NCBI RefSeq assembly: GCF_008364765.1
Contig: NZ_VTUY01000009.1
Location: 118,623-182,622 of the forward strand
Source: Bacillus sp. CH30_1T
Lineage (GTDB): Bacteria > Bacillota > Bacilli > Bacillales > Bacillaceae_B
DNA: 64,000 nt
Direction: 5' to 3'
The notes under the pieces were generated by a model that saw only the letters and a list, made by a program, of their open reading frames with translations, did not search any database and was not told the origin of the DNA. The number at the start of each line of letters is the position of its first letter. The first letter of the stretch is position 1. A program made the position numbers and the translations under genes. Shown piece after piece: positions 51,921 to 59,499 of the stretch.

Positions 51921-52751
51921 ATGAATTCGAAGAAAAAGACGTTCAGTAAACGTCTTCTATACATTGTCCTGATAGGCTATGCGATCACAACTCTGATTCC
52001 ATTCTTATGGGCACTCTCCTCTTCTTTTAAAACATTAGAAGAAATCATTAGCGGAACTATGAATTTCATACCGAAGAATTTCACTTTGGATAATTATAAA
52101 CAGATATTCATTGAGCAGGAGCTATTTCCAAGATGGTTATTCAATAGTTTATTCATCGCAGTAATCGGGACAGCATTGAATATCATCTTTAACTCCATGT
52201 CTGGATACGCCTTGGCGCGCTTAAGCTTTCCTGGGAAAAAGGCATTATTTATCATGATCCTGGCTGTCCTGATGATTCCCGCTCAAGTTACGATGATCCC
52301 GAACTATTTAATTTTAAAAGAAATCGGCTGGCTTAACTCGTATCAAGGGATGATCGTACCGGCCATGATCAATGCAACCTTCATCTTCATGATGAGACAA
52401 TTCTTCATCAATTTCCCGAAAGAACTGGAAGAGGCTGCTCAAATCGATGGCCTAAGCCGTTTCGGAATCTTCTTCAAGGTGGTTTTACCATTAGCAAAAC
52501 CAGCCTTGGCCGCACAAGCAATCTTTGTCTTCATGGGATTCTGGAACAACTTCATGACCCCATTGATTGTCATGACCGATACAGAAATGTATACACTGCC
52601 ATTAGGATTGAACACCTTTAAAGGCCAATACGTCAGCTACTGGAACTACATCATGGCGGCATCCATGGTCTTTACACTGCCGGTACTCCTTCTGTATGCA
52701 TTCTTTAATCGCTACTTTATTAAAGGAATATCTTTCACAGGCGGGAAATAG
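51921..52751 (+). CDS. Sugar ABC transporter permease (MalG/UgpE type)
   Basis: A 276-residue partner permease with six helices and the EAA loop E-E-A-A-Q-I-D-G-L-S-R-F-G-I-F-F. AGGAGG precedes the ATG. It closes the operon; no ATPase gene follows, so the importer must borrow a shared MsmX-type ATPase from elsewhere, as is common in Bacillus. Confidence 0.92.
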   Translation: MNSKKKTFSKRLLYIVLIGYAITTLIPFLWALSSSFKTLEEIISGTMNFIPKNFTLDNYKQIFIEQELFPRWLFNSLFIAVIGTALNIIFNSMSGYALARLSFPGKKALFIMILAVLMIPAQVTMIPNYLILKEIGWLNSYQGMIVPAMINATFIFMMRQFFINFPKELEEAAQIDGLSRFGIFFKVVLPLAKPALAAQAIFVFMGFWNNFMTPLIVMTDTEMYTLPLGLNTFKGQYVSYWNYIMAASMVFTLPVLLLYAFFNRYFIKGISFTGGK

Positions 52752-52757
52752 TAATTG

Positions 52758-52790
52758 GAGGGCTTCTCTTTTAGAGAGCTCTCTTTTTTT
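52758..52790 (+). terminator. Terminator of the sugar operon
   Basis: GAGGGCTTCTCT pairs with AGAGAGCTCTC (wobble and mismatch), followed by T7. Confidence 0.75.
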
Positions 52791-52926
52791 AAATCAAAAG
52801 AGTGAAGGGTATGAAAAAAATAGGGGGGAAGCAGGAATCTTTATGGGTTTGCTGCTTTGATTTTAGGTTATGGTGTTGGGTGTCAAATTGGTGGTGTGTG
52901 GGGGTTCATTTTGTCGTTAGAGATGG

Positions 52927-52980
52927 ATTTATCAGCGAAATAATGATTTTATCAGCGATATCTCAAATTTATAAGCGAAC
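52927..52980. repeat. 20-bp-period array, right of the sugar operon
   Basis: Three units of the same family as at 45834: ATCAGCGA at 52931 and 52951, ATAAGCGA at 52971, exactly 20 bp apart. The stretch from 52791 to 53099 holds no convincing gene; open frames here are G/T-rich or repeat-derived. Confidence 0.7.
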
Positions 52981-53099
52981 GAGGGATGTCAATAGAGTAT
53001 CGACTGCTGCCGATGAACCGCAGTATCATTTCTGAATTGTTTACAAGGGAACAAGCAGCCAATTTGGGGCAGAGAAATCGGTCTGCAATATGTTCACGC

Positions 53100-53576
53100 T
53101 CATATTCGCTTTGTTTGTATGACTCTGTTAAAAGCAAGACCCTTATCGTTTCCCAGGGTCACTTCATTATTCCGGGAAAGCTTTTGATAGATATACTTAA
53201 TCAGTAGAATGATGGCTGCGAATCCAATGTAGATGAAGAAAAAAACAATGTATCCCCACAAACCAACGATGGCATCAATGAATTCCATCTGTCCCCGATT
53301 AGTGATTGCCTGCTGTATTTCGATTGCAAAGACCAACACAAACATGAAGGTCAATGTATAGAAGAAAGCCAATGCGGTGATCCCGAACTTAAGCTTCGAT
53401 AAAATCTTAGACACAAAATATACAAAAAAGAACACGGTGATTCCGATAATGCCCATAATCCAAAAATGCAGATCTTTATCCGTAAAGGTGAAACCGAGAT
53501 CACTCGCCAACACAATAAACATGTCGTGGAGGTTATTGATGATCTCCACTATTAACGTAATGCCTTCTTTCATCAT
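53100..53576 (-). CDS. Hypothetical four-helix membrane protein
   Basis: A 158-residue protein. After a short amphipathic start with a D-L-H-F-W segment come membrane helices near residues 38-58, 68-90 and 107-133. The tail is basic and hydrophilic (K-Y-I-Y-Q-K-L-S-R-N-N-E). The start is the ATG at 53576 (or 53573, or GTG 53582), after a GAGTGAG ribosome-site candidate. The family is not recognised. It converges on the sugar operon. Confidence 0.6.
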   Translation of the reverse strand: MMKEGITLIVEIINNLHDMFIVLASDLGFTFTDKDLHFWIMGIIGITVFFFVYFVSKILSKLKFGITALAFFYTLTFMFVLVFAIEIQQAITNRGQMEFIDAIVGLWGYIVFFFIYIGFAAIILLIKYIYQKLSRNNEVTLGNDKGLAFNRVIQTKRI

Positions 53577-53890
53577 ATCCACTCACTCTTTTATGAAGAT
53601 AAGTACATTATGAGTATATCAGGAATGTGGATTTCGTGTTAGGTGGTAAATAAGGGTGATTTTCTGGATGGGTGTGACAAGGGGATGGACGAGATTGATG
53701 TAAATTAAGATTCTTTTCAATATTAAACGTGATAAATTGGATAAAGTGTGGCGAGCCATGATCAGCCCACGAATTCAATCAAATGTACCAGGCATCACCT
53801 TCAACAAAAAAATATTTAAAAAAACTGTAGGGATTCATCATTTTCTTTCGTCTATTATAATGAGACCACAAGAAAGGGGGAGAGAGGTTG

Positions 53891-54421
53891 GTGGATCCGC
53901 TAATTGAAAAGGCGAAAAATGGTAGTGAGCATGCGTTTCGGATGTTGGTCGAAATGTATAAGCAGTATGTTTTTAAATGCATTTACGGCGTTCTGAGGAA
54001 CCAAAAAGATGCAGAAGATGCATCACAGGAAGCGTGGATGAAGATTTATACCTCTCTCCCTCAGTACGAGCATCAAGGGTTCAAGACATGGATGACGAGA
54101 ATTGCAGTGAACCATGCCATTGATTGTAAGCGAAGACAAGCAAGACAGAGGGAAGATCTGGTCGACGAGCTCCCCGTGAAAGAGTCCCGGGATGCTGTAG
54201 AAAGACGATTACTAAAAAAAGAACAAAAGCAGCTCGTGTTGAGGCATTTAGAAGAAGTTCCCGAATCATACAGAGAAGTGATTGAAGGGTTCTACATAAA
54301 AGAAAAGTCCTATCAGCAGCTTGCAAATGAACAGCATGTGCAGGTGAAGACGATTGAAACAAGGCTGTACCGGGCAAGGCTTTGGATGCGGAAGCACTGG
54401 AAGGAGGAGGATTTCATATGA
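53891..54421 (+). CDS. ECF-type RNA polymerase sigma factor
   Basis: A 176-residue group IV sigma factor. Region 2 shows F-R-M-L-V-E-M-Y, N-Q-K-D-A-E-D-A-S-Q-E-A-W-M-K-I-Y and F-K-T-W-M-T-R-I-A-V-N-H-A-I-D; region 4 shows P-E-S-Y-R-E-V-I, Y-Q-Q-L-A-N-E-Q and V-K-T-I-E-T-R-L-Y-R-A-R. The GTG at 53891 (or TTG 53888) follows GGGGGAG. It overlaps the anti-sigma gene by four bases. CGTCTA at 53849-53854 could be an ECF -10 for autoregulation, though no good -35 is seen. Confidence 0.92.
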   Translation: MDPLIEKAKNGSEHAFRMLVEMYKQYVFKCIYGVLRNQKDAEDASQEAWMKIYTSLPQYEHQGFKTWMTRIAVNHAIDCKRRQARQREDLVDELPVKESRDAVERRLLKKEQKQLVLRHLEEVPESYREVIEGFYIKEKSYQQLANEQHVQVKTIETRLYRARLWMRKHWKEEDFI

Positions 54422-54864
54422 GTCATATTGCATTGGAAGAGTGGAAGAATTACGCCAGAGATGAAATGGATGATAATAAGCGAAGCGAATACGAGGAGCA
54501 TCTATACAGTTGCGATCAATGCATGAGTCTTTATATGGAAGCAATCGAAATGGTTCAAGACGAGCTTCCTTCCATTGAAGGTCCGTCCCTCTATACAGAT
54601 GAGGTGATGGAGCGAATTCCCGTTGAGATGAATCCAGTGGTGAAGAAAGTGAAGAAACAATGGTATGAGGAAAAGGTGTTTCATTATGTGCTGGCTACGG
54701 CGATGACGCTGATTTTGATGGCATCTGGTATTTTTGGTGAACTTGTGAAGATCACGACTGAATTTGAAAGAAACCAGCAGCCTTCCTTTACAGAAAATAT
54801 TTTAAATAAAACAACGGCTTTACTGGATAGTGTTGAAAAAATTGAAGAACAGGAGGCAGAGTAA
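54418..54864 (+). CDS. Anti-sigma factor with zinc-binding domain
   Basis: A 148-residue single-pass membrane protein. The N-terminal zinc-associated anti-sigma motif is H-L-Y-S-C-D-Q-C (H-x3-C-x2-C). One membrane helix lies near residues 88-108, and a ~40-residue external tail follows. GGAGGAGG precedes the ATG, which overlaps the sigma stop (ATGA). It should hold the preceding sigma factor at the membrane until an envelope signal arrives. Confidence 0.88.
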   Translation: MSHIALEEWKNYARDEMDDNKRSEYEEHLYSCDQCMSLYMEAIEMVQDELPSIEGPSLYTDEVMERIPVEMNPVVKKVKKQWYEEKVFHYVLATAMTLILMASGIFGELVKITTEFERNQQPSFTENILNKTTALLDSVEKIEEQEAE

Positions 54865-54865
54865 G

Positions 54866-55960
54866 ATGGATAAAAAGAAGAATCCAATCATTGCGTTTTT
54901 GTTGGCTTTTATACCCGGTGTGGGATTAATGTATTTAGGGAAGGTTTTTAGAGGGGTATTGTTTTTACTCGTATTGATGGCGTCCTTTCCCGTTGCATTC
55001 GTGGGCGCGCAAGTGTTGAACTGGGATGGTTTTGCTTTTATCACCATTGGGTTTGCGTTCTTATTCTATCTCATCAGTATCGTTAATACGGCACTTGTGG
55101 CATCAAGAATGTTGAAAGCGGGCGAAGCATCACGAGAACCGGTGTTAGAAAGTGAATCAGGACAGCTGAGCACCGAACGCTTCTATACCATCATCCTTTC
55201 CATGATACCAGGGCTCGGTCATTTCCAACTGGGATTGATGAACCGTGGTGTCACATTTCTGGCAACGTTCCTCGGAGTAGCTGCGATGATTCTGTTTGTA
55301 ACAGCGATGACGGGGAGAGGGGAGTTTATGGTGTTCTTGATCGTTCTACCTGTCGTATGGGTATACAACTTCTTCGATACGATGCAACTGTTGAATAAAA
55401 AGCAGGCAGGTGAAGTGCTGACGGATCGGTCTGTATTGGAAGACCTGGAAGCCCAGCATGAAGGTGGGAGAAAGAGTAAGGCATTCGCCACATTTTTATC
55501 GATGTTTCCTGGAGCGGGGCATCTGTACCTCGGCTATCAAAAAAGGGGGATCCAGCTCATGGCTGCATTCTTGTTCTCGATCTATATATTAGATGTTCTT
55601 CGATTGGGAATCTTTCTTTTTCTGGTGCCTATCATATGGTTCTATAGCTTCTTTGATGGTCTGCAACGGGCGACAAAGCACGGAAAAGAACCCTTTGAGG
55701 ACACACCAATTGTATCCTACCTGATAAATCAGCAAAAATGGGTAGGTATCGGGTTGATGCTCCTTGGTGTGTATTACCTGGCAACGAACATAATGATGCC
55801 GTTATCTCTACCAACTTTAGAGACGTATGGCATCGATCCGTATCATATGATGAATAGCTATATCCAGCCGGGAATTGTGTGCCTTCTTCTAATAGGGGGA
55901 GGAATTAAATTGGTTGCTGGAAGTAAAAAGGTCCATTCGAAAGAGGGGGTATCAGAATGA
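54866..55960 (+). CDS. Polytopic membrane protein with three PGxG repeats
   Basis: A 364-residue membrane protein. The pattern P-G-x-G-(L/H)-x-x-L-G-x-x-x-R-G appears three times: I-P-G-V-G-L-M-Y-L-G-K-V-F-R-G near residue 15, I-P-G-L-G-H-F-Q-L-G-L-M-N-R-G near 112, and F-P-G-A-G-H-L-Y-L-G-Y-Q-K-R-G near 213. Each repeat opens a pair of membrane helices and the units are about 100 residues apart. Related single-unit proteins are TM2-like small membrane proteins. AGGAGG precedes the ATG. It is the third gene of the sigma operon; the function is unknown. Confidence 0.75.
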   Translation: MDKKKNPIIAFLLAFIPGVGLMYLGKVFRGVLFLLVLMASFPVAFVGAQVLNWDGFAFITIGFAFLFYLISIVNTALVASRMLKAGEASREPVLESESGQLSTERFYTIILSMIPGLGHFQLGLMNRGVTFLATFLGVAAMILFVTAMTGRGEFMVFLIVLPVVWVYNFFDTMQLLNKKQAGEVLTDRSVLEDLEAQHEGGRKSKAFATFLSMFPGAGHLYLGYQKRGIQLMAAFLFSIYILDVLRLGIFLFLVPIIWFYSFFDGLQRATKHGKEPFEDTPIVSYLINQQKWVGIGLMLLGVYYLATNIMMPLSLPTLETYGIDPYHMMNSYIQPGIVCLLLIGGGIKLVAGSKKVHSKEGVSE

Positions 55961-56892
55961 GAACATGGCGAGTCGGATCTATATCAATGGGGGCATCCCT
56001 GCTTTTTTTAGGCATCTTTTTATTGCTATCGCAAATTATAAAATGGGATTCAGCGTATGTGTTAGCAGGTTGGTGGCCGGTACTCCTGATTGTGTTAGGG
56101 GCGGAAATCTTAGTGTACTTATTTTTATCAAAGCAGGAGAAGCCAATATTAAAATATGATTTTCTAAGTATAATATTTGTGGCTGTCATAGGAACGGTGG
56201 GAATCGGATTTACGGTGCTTCAGGCGACAGGATTGACAGAGGAGTTGCAAACGTTCTTTGATTCTGAAGTGAGAACAGCGGACCTACCTTCGTTTAACTA
56301 TCAGGTAGGTGAGGAGGTGAAGCGGATCGTCGTTGATTCAAGTCATCATCCGTTAACGGTTGAAACAGTTACGGATAAAGAAGTGAGTGTGTTTGGTACG
56401 TATCGTTCTTCCTTTGCAGAAGGGAAACCATTACTTGGGAATCCGGAAGATTATCTGATGACGACACAAAAAGGTGATACGCTGTATATCACATTGAAAA
56501 GTCTTCCTGACTACAATGGCTGGATGCAATCAGGGCAGGAGATGGATGCGACACTCGTCATCCCGGCATCCAAGTCCCTCGAAATCTCGAGTGACTACAG
56601 TGAAGTCACATTAAAACCGAGAACCCTATCGAGCTCCTGGGAAGTATCAAGCTCAGCGAGGGTCAACCTGGTTCTTGCCTCAAATGAAGACCTGACCATC
56701 AATGCCGATAACGTTGGGGACATCCATGGGGAGGACGTAAAATGGCAATTTACAGAACCAACGAGTGCATCCGATAAAGATGTAATCGAAGAAGGAATCC
56801 CAAACAAATCCGCTACCCTTAAACTAGGAAGCGGACAACACCCCATCACCATCTCCCATTCCGATCAAGTAAATGTATCGATTAAGAACTGA
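55957..56892 (+). CDS. LiaF-like membrane protein with beta-helix domain
   Basis: A 311-residue protein. Three N-terminal membrane helices (about residues 6-28, 32-52 and 66-88) with G-W-W-P-V-L-L-I-V-L-G resemble the LiaI/LiaF membrane domain. The external ~220 residues show adhesin-like repeats (L-E-I-S-S-D-Y-S-E-V-T-L, L-T-I-N-A-D-N-V-G-D-I), the DUF4097 style. It overlaps the previous gene by four bases. The combination suggests cell-envelope stress sensing under the upstream sigma factor. Its stop codon overlaps a repeat arm. Confidence 0.78.
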   Translation: MRTWRVGSISMGASLLFLGIFLLLSQIIKWDSAYVLAGWWPVLLIVLGAEILVYLFLSKQEKPILKYDFLSIIFVAVIGTVGIGFTVLQATGLTEELQTFFDSEVRTADLPSFNYQVGEEVKRIVVDSSHHPLTVETVTDKEVSVFGTYRSSFAEGKPLLGNPEDYLMTTQKGDTLYITLKSLPDYNGWMQSGQEMDATLVIPASKSLEISSDYSEVTLKPRTLSSSWEVSSSARVNLVLASNEDLTINADNVGDIHGEDVKWQFTEPTSASDKDVIEEGIPNKSATLKLGSGQHPITISHSDQVNVSIKN

Positions 56893-57008
56893 GGGACGGA
56901 CCTCCAAATCTTCCATCATTCCGCTTGTAAATCAATTGGAATAGAGTTGATTTGGAGTTTTTTTCTTTAGTAGGGTAACGTGATGAGGGACGGACCTCAC
57001 CTCATCAC
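56891..57008. repeat. Two GAGGGACGGACCTC repeat copies in the intergenic hairpins
   Basis: The 14-mer stands at 56891-56904, overlapping the stop of the previous gene, and at 56985-56998. Hairpins are built on both: CTCCAAATC (56902-56910) with GATTTGGAG (56949-56957) plus T7, a terminator for the sigma operon; and GTGATGAGG (56980-56988) with CCTCATCAC (57000-57008), reaching into the stop of the DUF3231 gene. Confidence 0.7.
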
Positions 57009-58024
57009 TTATCTTTCGCCAACTTCTTTCGATCAGCAGATTGAGGTGGTTCTTCCAGCCAGCCGTTATTAATCAAGATGTCCGCACCACTTTTGCCTAA
57101 TTCCGCCACCTCGAGTATAAGTCTAAAATAATTCGATACCAGGTCAGCTCTCATACTTGCCGCTGCAGCCGTACCATAGTTTCCCATCCCGGCATTGCTT
57201 ATCAGAGTGGTGTGGAACATCATCAGTTTATCTGAGAAAGCAGGGGTAGTTGAAGCTTTTACATTGGTATCCCAAGACATGGGAGCCTGCATATCATTAT
57301 TGATGAGAGCGTCACTGAATATATTGAGGTGCTTTTGTGCAATTTCCTGCGTCCTGGTCATGAATTTTCTTACTTCTTTTGATTGCGCCATTTGTGCGAA
57401 GCTTGTGGCAATCATGCTCCCGAGTAAATTGGTTTCCGTGTTAAGGAATAGATGTGATATTTCAATGGCATTCAGTGGCCGTCTATTGACAAATGGATTC
57501 AGGCTGGAACTCATATATGATTTTTCCTTAATAAACTCAACTTTTTCAGGATAATCAATATATGGGGGCCTTACTAAAATGCCTTTTTCTTTTCCAGTCT
57601 CCGTTGCTTTTTTGTAGAGGTCACTAGAAAATTGAAGGGTTTGTTGGAAGAACTCAAGAATGTCTTCTCGTACAGTAAGGGAAACTGCCCCGCTATAGGT
57701 AATCATCCCAACCTTCGCCATCTGCCGGAGATACATTAAGAAAAAGGTATCGCCATAAATGGCAGGGGCATCTGGGAACACGTCCTTTTCCTTTGAAAAT
57801 CCAAAAGGGATAGGGATTTGTTCCTCTTTGAAAATGGATGAGATGAAGTCAATATGATGTTCAGATTTTTCTTGAGCTAAACGGAGAATGGATGCTGTAT
57901 CAGGGTCCTGATTTTTTGCAAGGAAATATTCAAATACACACAGAGCTAAAGTGTCACTTTGATATGTGGACCAAAGAATGGCCAGTTCAGCTGATGTTAA
58001 ATCTGTTTTGGGATGATATGACAT
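57005..58024 (-). CDS. DUF3231 family protein
   Basis: A 339-residue all-helical protein made of two similar ~160-residue halves. Each has a leading T-S-A-E-L-A-I-L-W or N-A-I-E-I-S-H-L-F-L helix, then a later F-x-x-L-M-x-x-H/F-type helix (for example D-K-L-M-M-F-H-T-T-L-I-S). This is the DUF3231 pattern of Bacillus, distantly ferritin-like and related to spore-coat CotF-type proteins. AAGGAGG precedes the ATG. Function unknown; a sporulation role is often assumed. Confidence 0.82.
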   Translation of the reverse strand: MSYHPKTDLTSAELAILWSTYQSDTLALCVFEYFLAKNQDPDTASILRLAQEKSEHHIDFISSIFKEEQIPIPFGFSKEKDVFPDAPAIYGDTFFLMYLRQMAKVGMITYSGAVSLTVREDILEFFQQTLQFSSDLYKKATETGKEKGILVRPPYIDYPEKVEFIKEKSYMSSSLNPFVNRRPLNAIEISHLFLNTETNLLGSMIATSFAQMAQSKEVRKFMTRTQEIAQKHLNIFSDALINNDMQAPMSWDTNVKASTTPAFSDKLMMFHTTLISNAGMGNYGTAAAASMRADLVSNYFRLILEVAELGKSGADILINNGWLEEPPQSADRKKLAKDK

Positions 58025-58169
58025 GGATAAGCCTCCTTCTGTTCAGTAAATGTATTTATTAGTATGGATTTGTCTTAAAATAATTATTTATGGTTACGTG
58101 TATTCATGGTTTTTAGAATACTTTCCCATGATTTATGTAAATAATGAAGACATCTAAAGAATAGCTAGG

Positions 58170-59030
58170 ATGATGTATATGCTATTGATGTGGATAACAA
58201 TCTTTGTTCTGAATGGTTTCGTCTATATGGTAAGAAAAAGGCTTCGGATCATCGAGATGTACGTTACTTCTTTGTTTTCTATATATTTAGCTTTATTTGC
58301 AGATTCCATTTTGGGTGGAATGTTCAAGTTATATTCCTATTTCGAAGCAGGGGTGGACTGGATTGATTTTGTAGGTGCGATTGGCATTTACCCAGCGATT
58401 AATATCCTGTTTTTAGCTTTTTTTCCTGCAAAGAAGAATTTAATCATCAAGGGGATGTACATACTGGGGTGGACACTATTTGCATTATGTTATGAGTTTG
58501 TGGCCGCTCACTATTCTACCTTCTTTCAATACAGTGGCTGGAGATTGATATACTCCGTTCCTATTTATCCAATCTTGTATATGATCTTGTTATATAACTT
58601 TCGATTCGTTGATAAATTGCTTGGTGTAAAGAAGACGTTCTTTCATTTGACGCCTCTGGAATGGTATGGAAGCCTATTCTTCATCTTATATATGAATTTG
58701 TTTATAGACGCGGTATTGAAGGGGAGATATGAGCTTTATTACTATGTTGTGAAAGACGTACATCCGTTTGATTTCTTTTATCGGTTGATAGTATTATGTG
58801 TTCCAGTATTGATTTTTCTGAGCAGGCAAGTGAATTACCCCACTCTATGGAGATACCTTATTTGGATTGCGGTCTTGAGTGTGATTCAACAATGCACAGC
58901 AGCACTCAATCTCTTTCACACCAACAACTGGAATATCTCACTCTCCATTGCCCAATTTGCGATCATCCTCCTTCTAACTTGGCTGAACCTGTGGCTTCTC
59001 CGTCATATGAAGCGAGGGACGGACCTCTAA
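58170..59030 (+). CDS. CBO0543-type multi-pass membrane protein
   Basis: A 286-residue protein with about eight or nine membrane helices in two halves. The segment V-D-W-I-D-F-V-G-A-I-G-I-Y-P, with F-R-F-V-D-K-L later, resembles CBO0543 family proteins of Bacillus and Clostridium, of unknown function. Three ATGs lie in the first four codons and no strong ribosome site decides between them. The last codons (K-R-G-T-D-L-stop) are formed by a GAGGGACGGACCTC repeat arm, so the original C-terminus may have been altered. Confidence 0.7.
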   Translation: MMYMLLMWITIFVLNGFVYMVRKRLRIIEMYVTSLFSIYLALFADSILGGMFKLYSYFEAGVDWIDFVGAIGIYPAINILFLAFFPAKKNLIIKGMYILGWTLFALCYEFVAAHYSTFFQYSGWRLIYSVPIYPILYMILLYNFRFVDKLLGVKKTFFHLTPLEWYGSLFFILYMNLFIDAVLKGRYELYYYVVKDVHPFDFFYRLIVLCVPVLIFLSRQVNYPTLWRYLIWIAVLSVIQQCTAALNLFHTNNWNISLSIAQFAIILLLTWLNLWLLRHMKRGTDL

Positions 59031-59075
59031 TACGTAATTCCGATATGGATTTGGCTAATTGGAGGTCCGTCCCTC
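59014..59075. repeat. GAGGGACGGACCTC inverted repeat at the gene end
   Basis: GAGGGACGGACCTC (59014-59027) and GAGGTCCGTCCCTC (59062-59075) are perfect 14-bp arms around 34 bases. The left arm includes the last codons of the membrane-protein gene. It can act as a terminator-like hairpin, although no T-run follows. Confidence 0.75.
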
Positions 59076-59499
59076 AAACCATATCTTCCCATCCTCGACT
59101 GTTTGTGGTAAGATGATAATAATTTATGAGAAATGGAGGTTTTCCTTTTGATTTTAATCAGACTACGCATCCGCAATTTGAACGCTTAATTGAATAAGTT
59201 CAAAGGCTCTGCCTGTGTGCAGGGTAAATGGGATCGGTCTGACTATTTTTAAAGGAATTCTTCATTTGACGTTGAATGGAGGGAAGGGAGACTAAATAGC
59301 TCATCTTTCTTGTCTTCTTAAAAAATAGAATTGAATACTTGCCGAGTGGTGCCATATGGTGTCTTTTCTTGGGAAAACACAAGGGGAAAATGCGGTCTTC
59401 TTCATGTGCCACCGGTTTATTCAAATCCATTTACGAAAAACACAGGCAGAAGCCTGTGTTTTTTTCTGTACACACTAAAAGATAGGAAGTGACGAAGGA
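59076..59499. other. Region before hflX
   Basis: About 420 bases with no assignable gene. A 23-codon frame starting ATG 59126 (M-R-N-G-G-F-P-F-D-F-N-Q) ends at 59197 and might be the remnant of a gene start. Beyond it the sequence has many stops, then the terminator at 59439-59465. Confidence 0.35.
59439..59466. terminator. Strong terminator before hflX
   Basis: AACACAGGC pairs perfectly with GCCTGTGTT around AGAA, with A-run before and T-run after. Confidence 0.8.

Noticed and set aside
52802..53035. 77-codon open frame after the sugar operon
   Set aside because: It is driven by G/T-rich sequence and the 20-bp repeats; no ribosome site and no family features.
53827..53861. Complete ECF autoregulatory promoter
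   Set aside because: A CGTCTA -10 is present, but no TGAAAC-like -35 lies at the needed 16-17 bp; only the possibility is mentioned.
59200..59430. Minus-strand 76-codon frame before hflX
   Set aside because: No ribosome site or recognisable motif; the second half is low in protein-like character.
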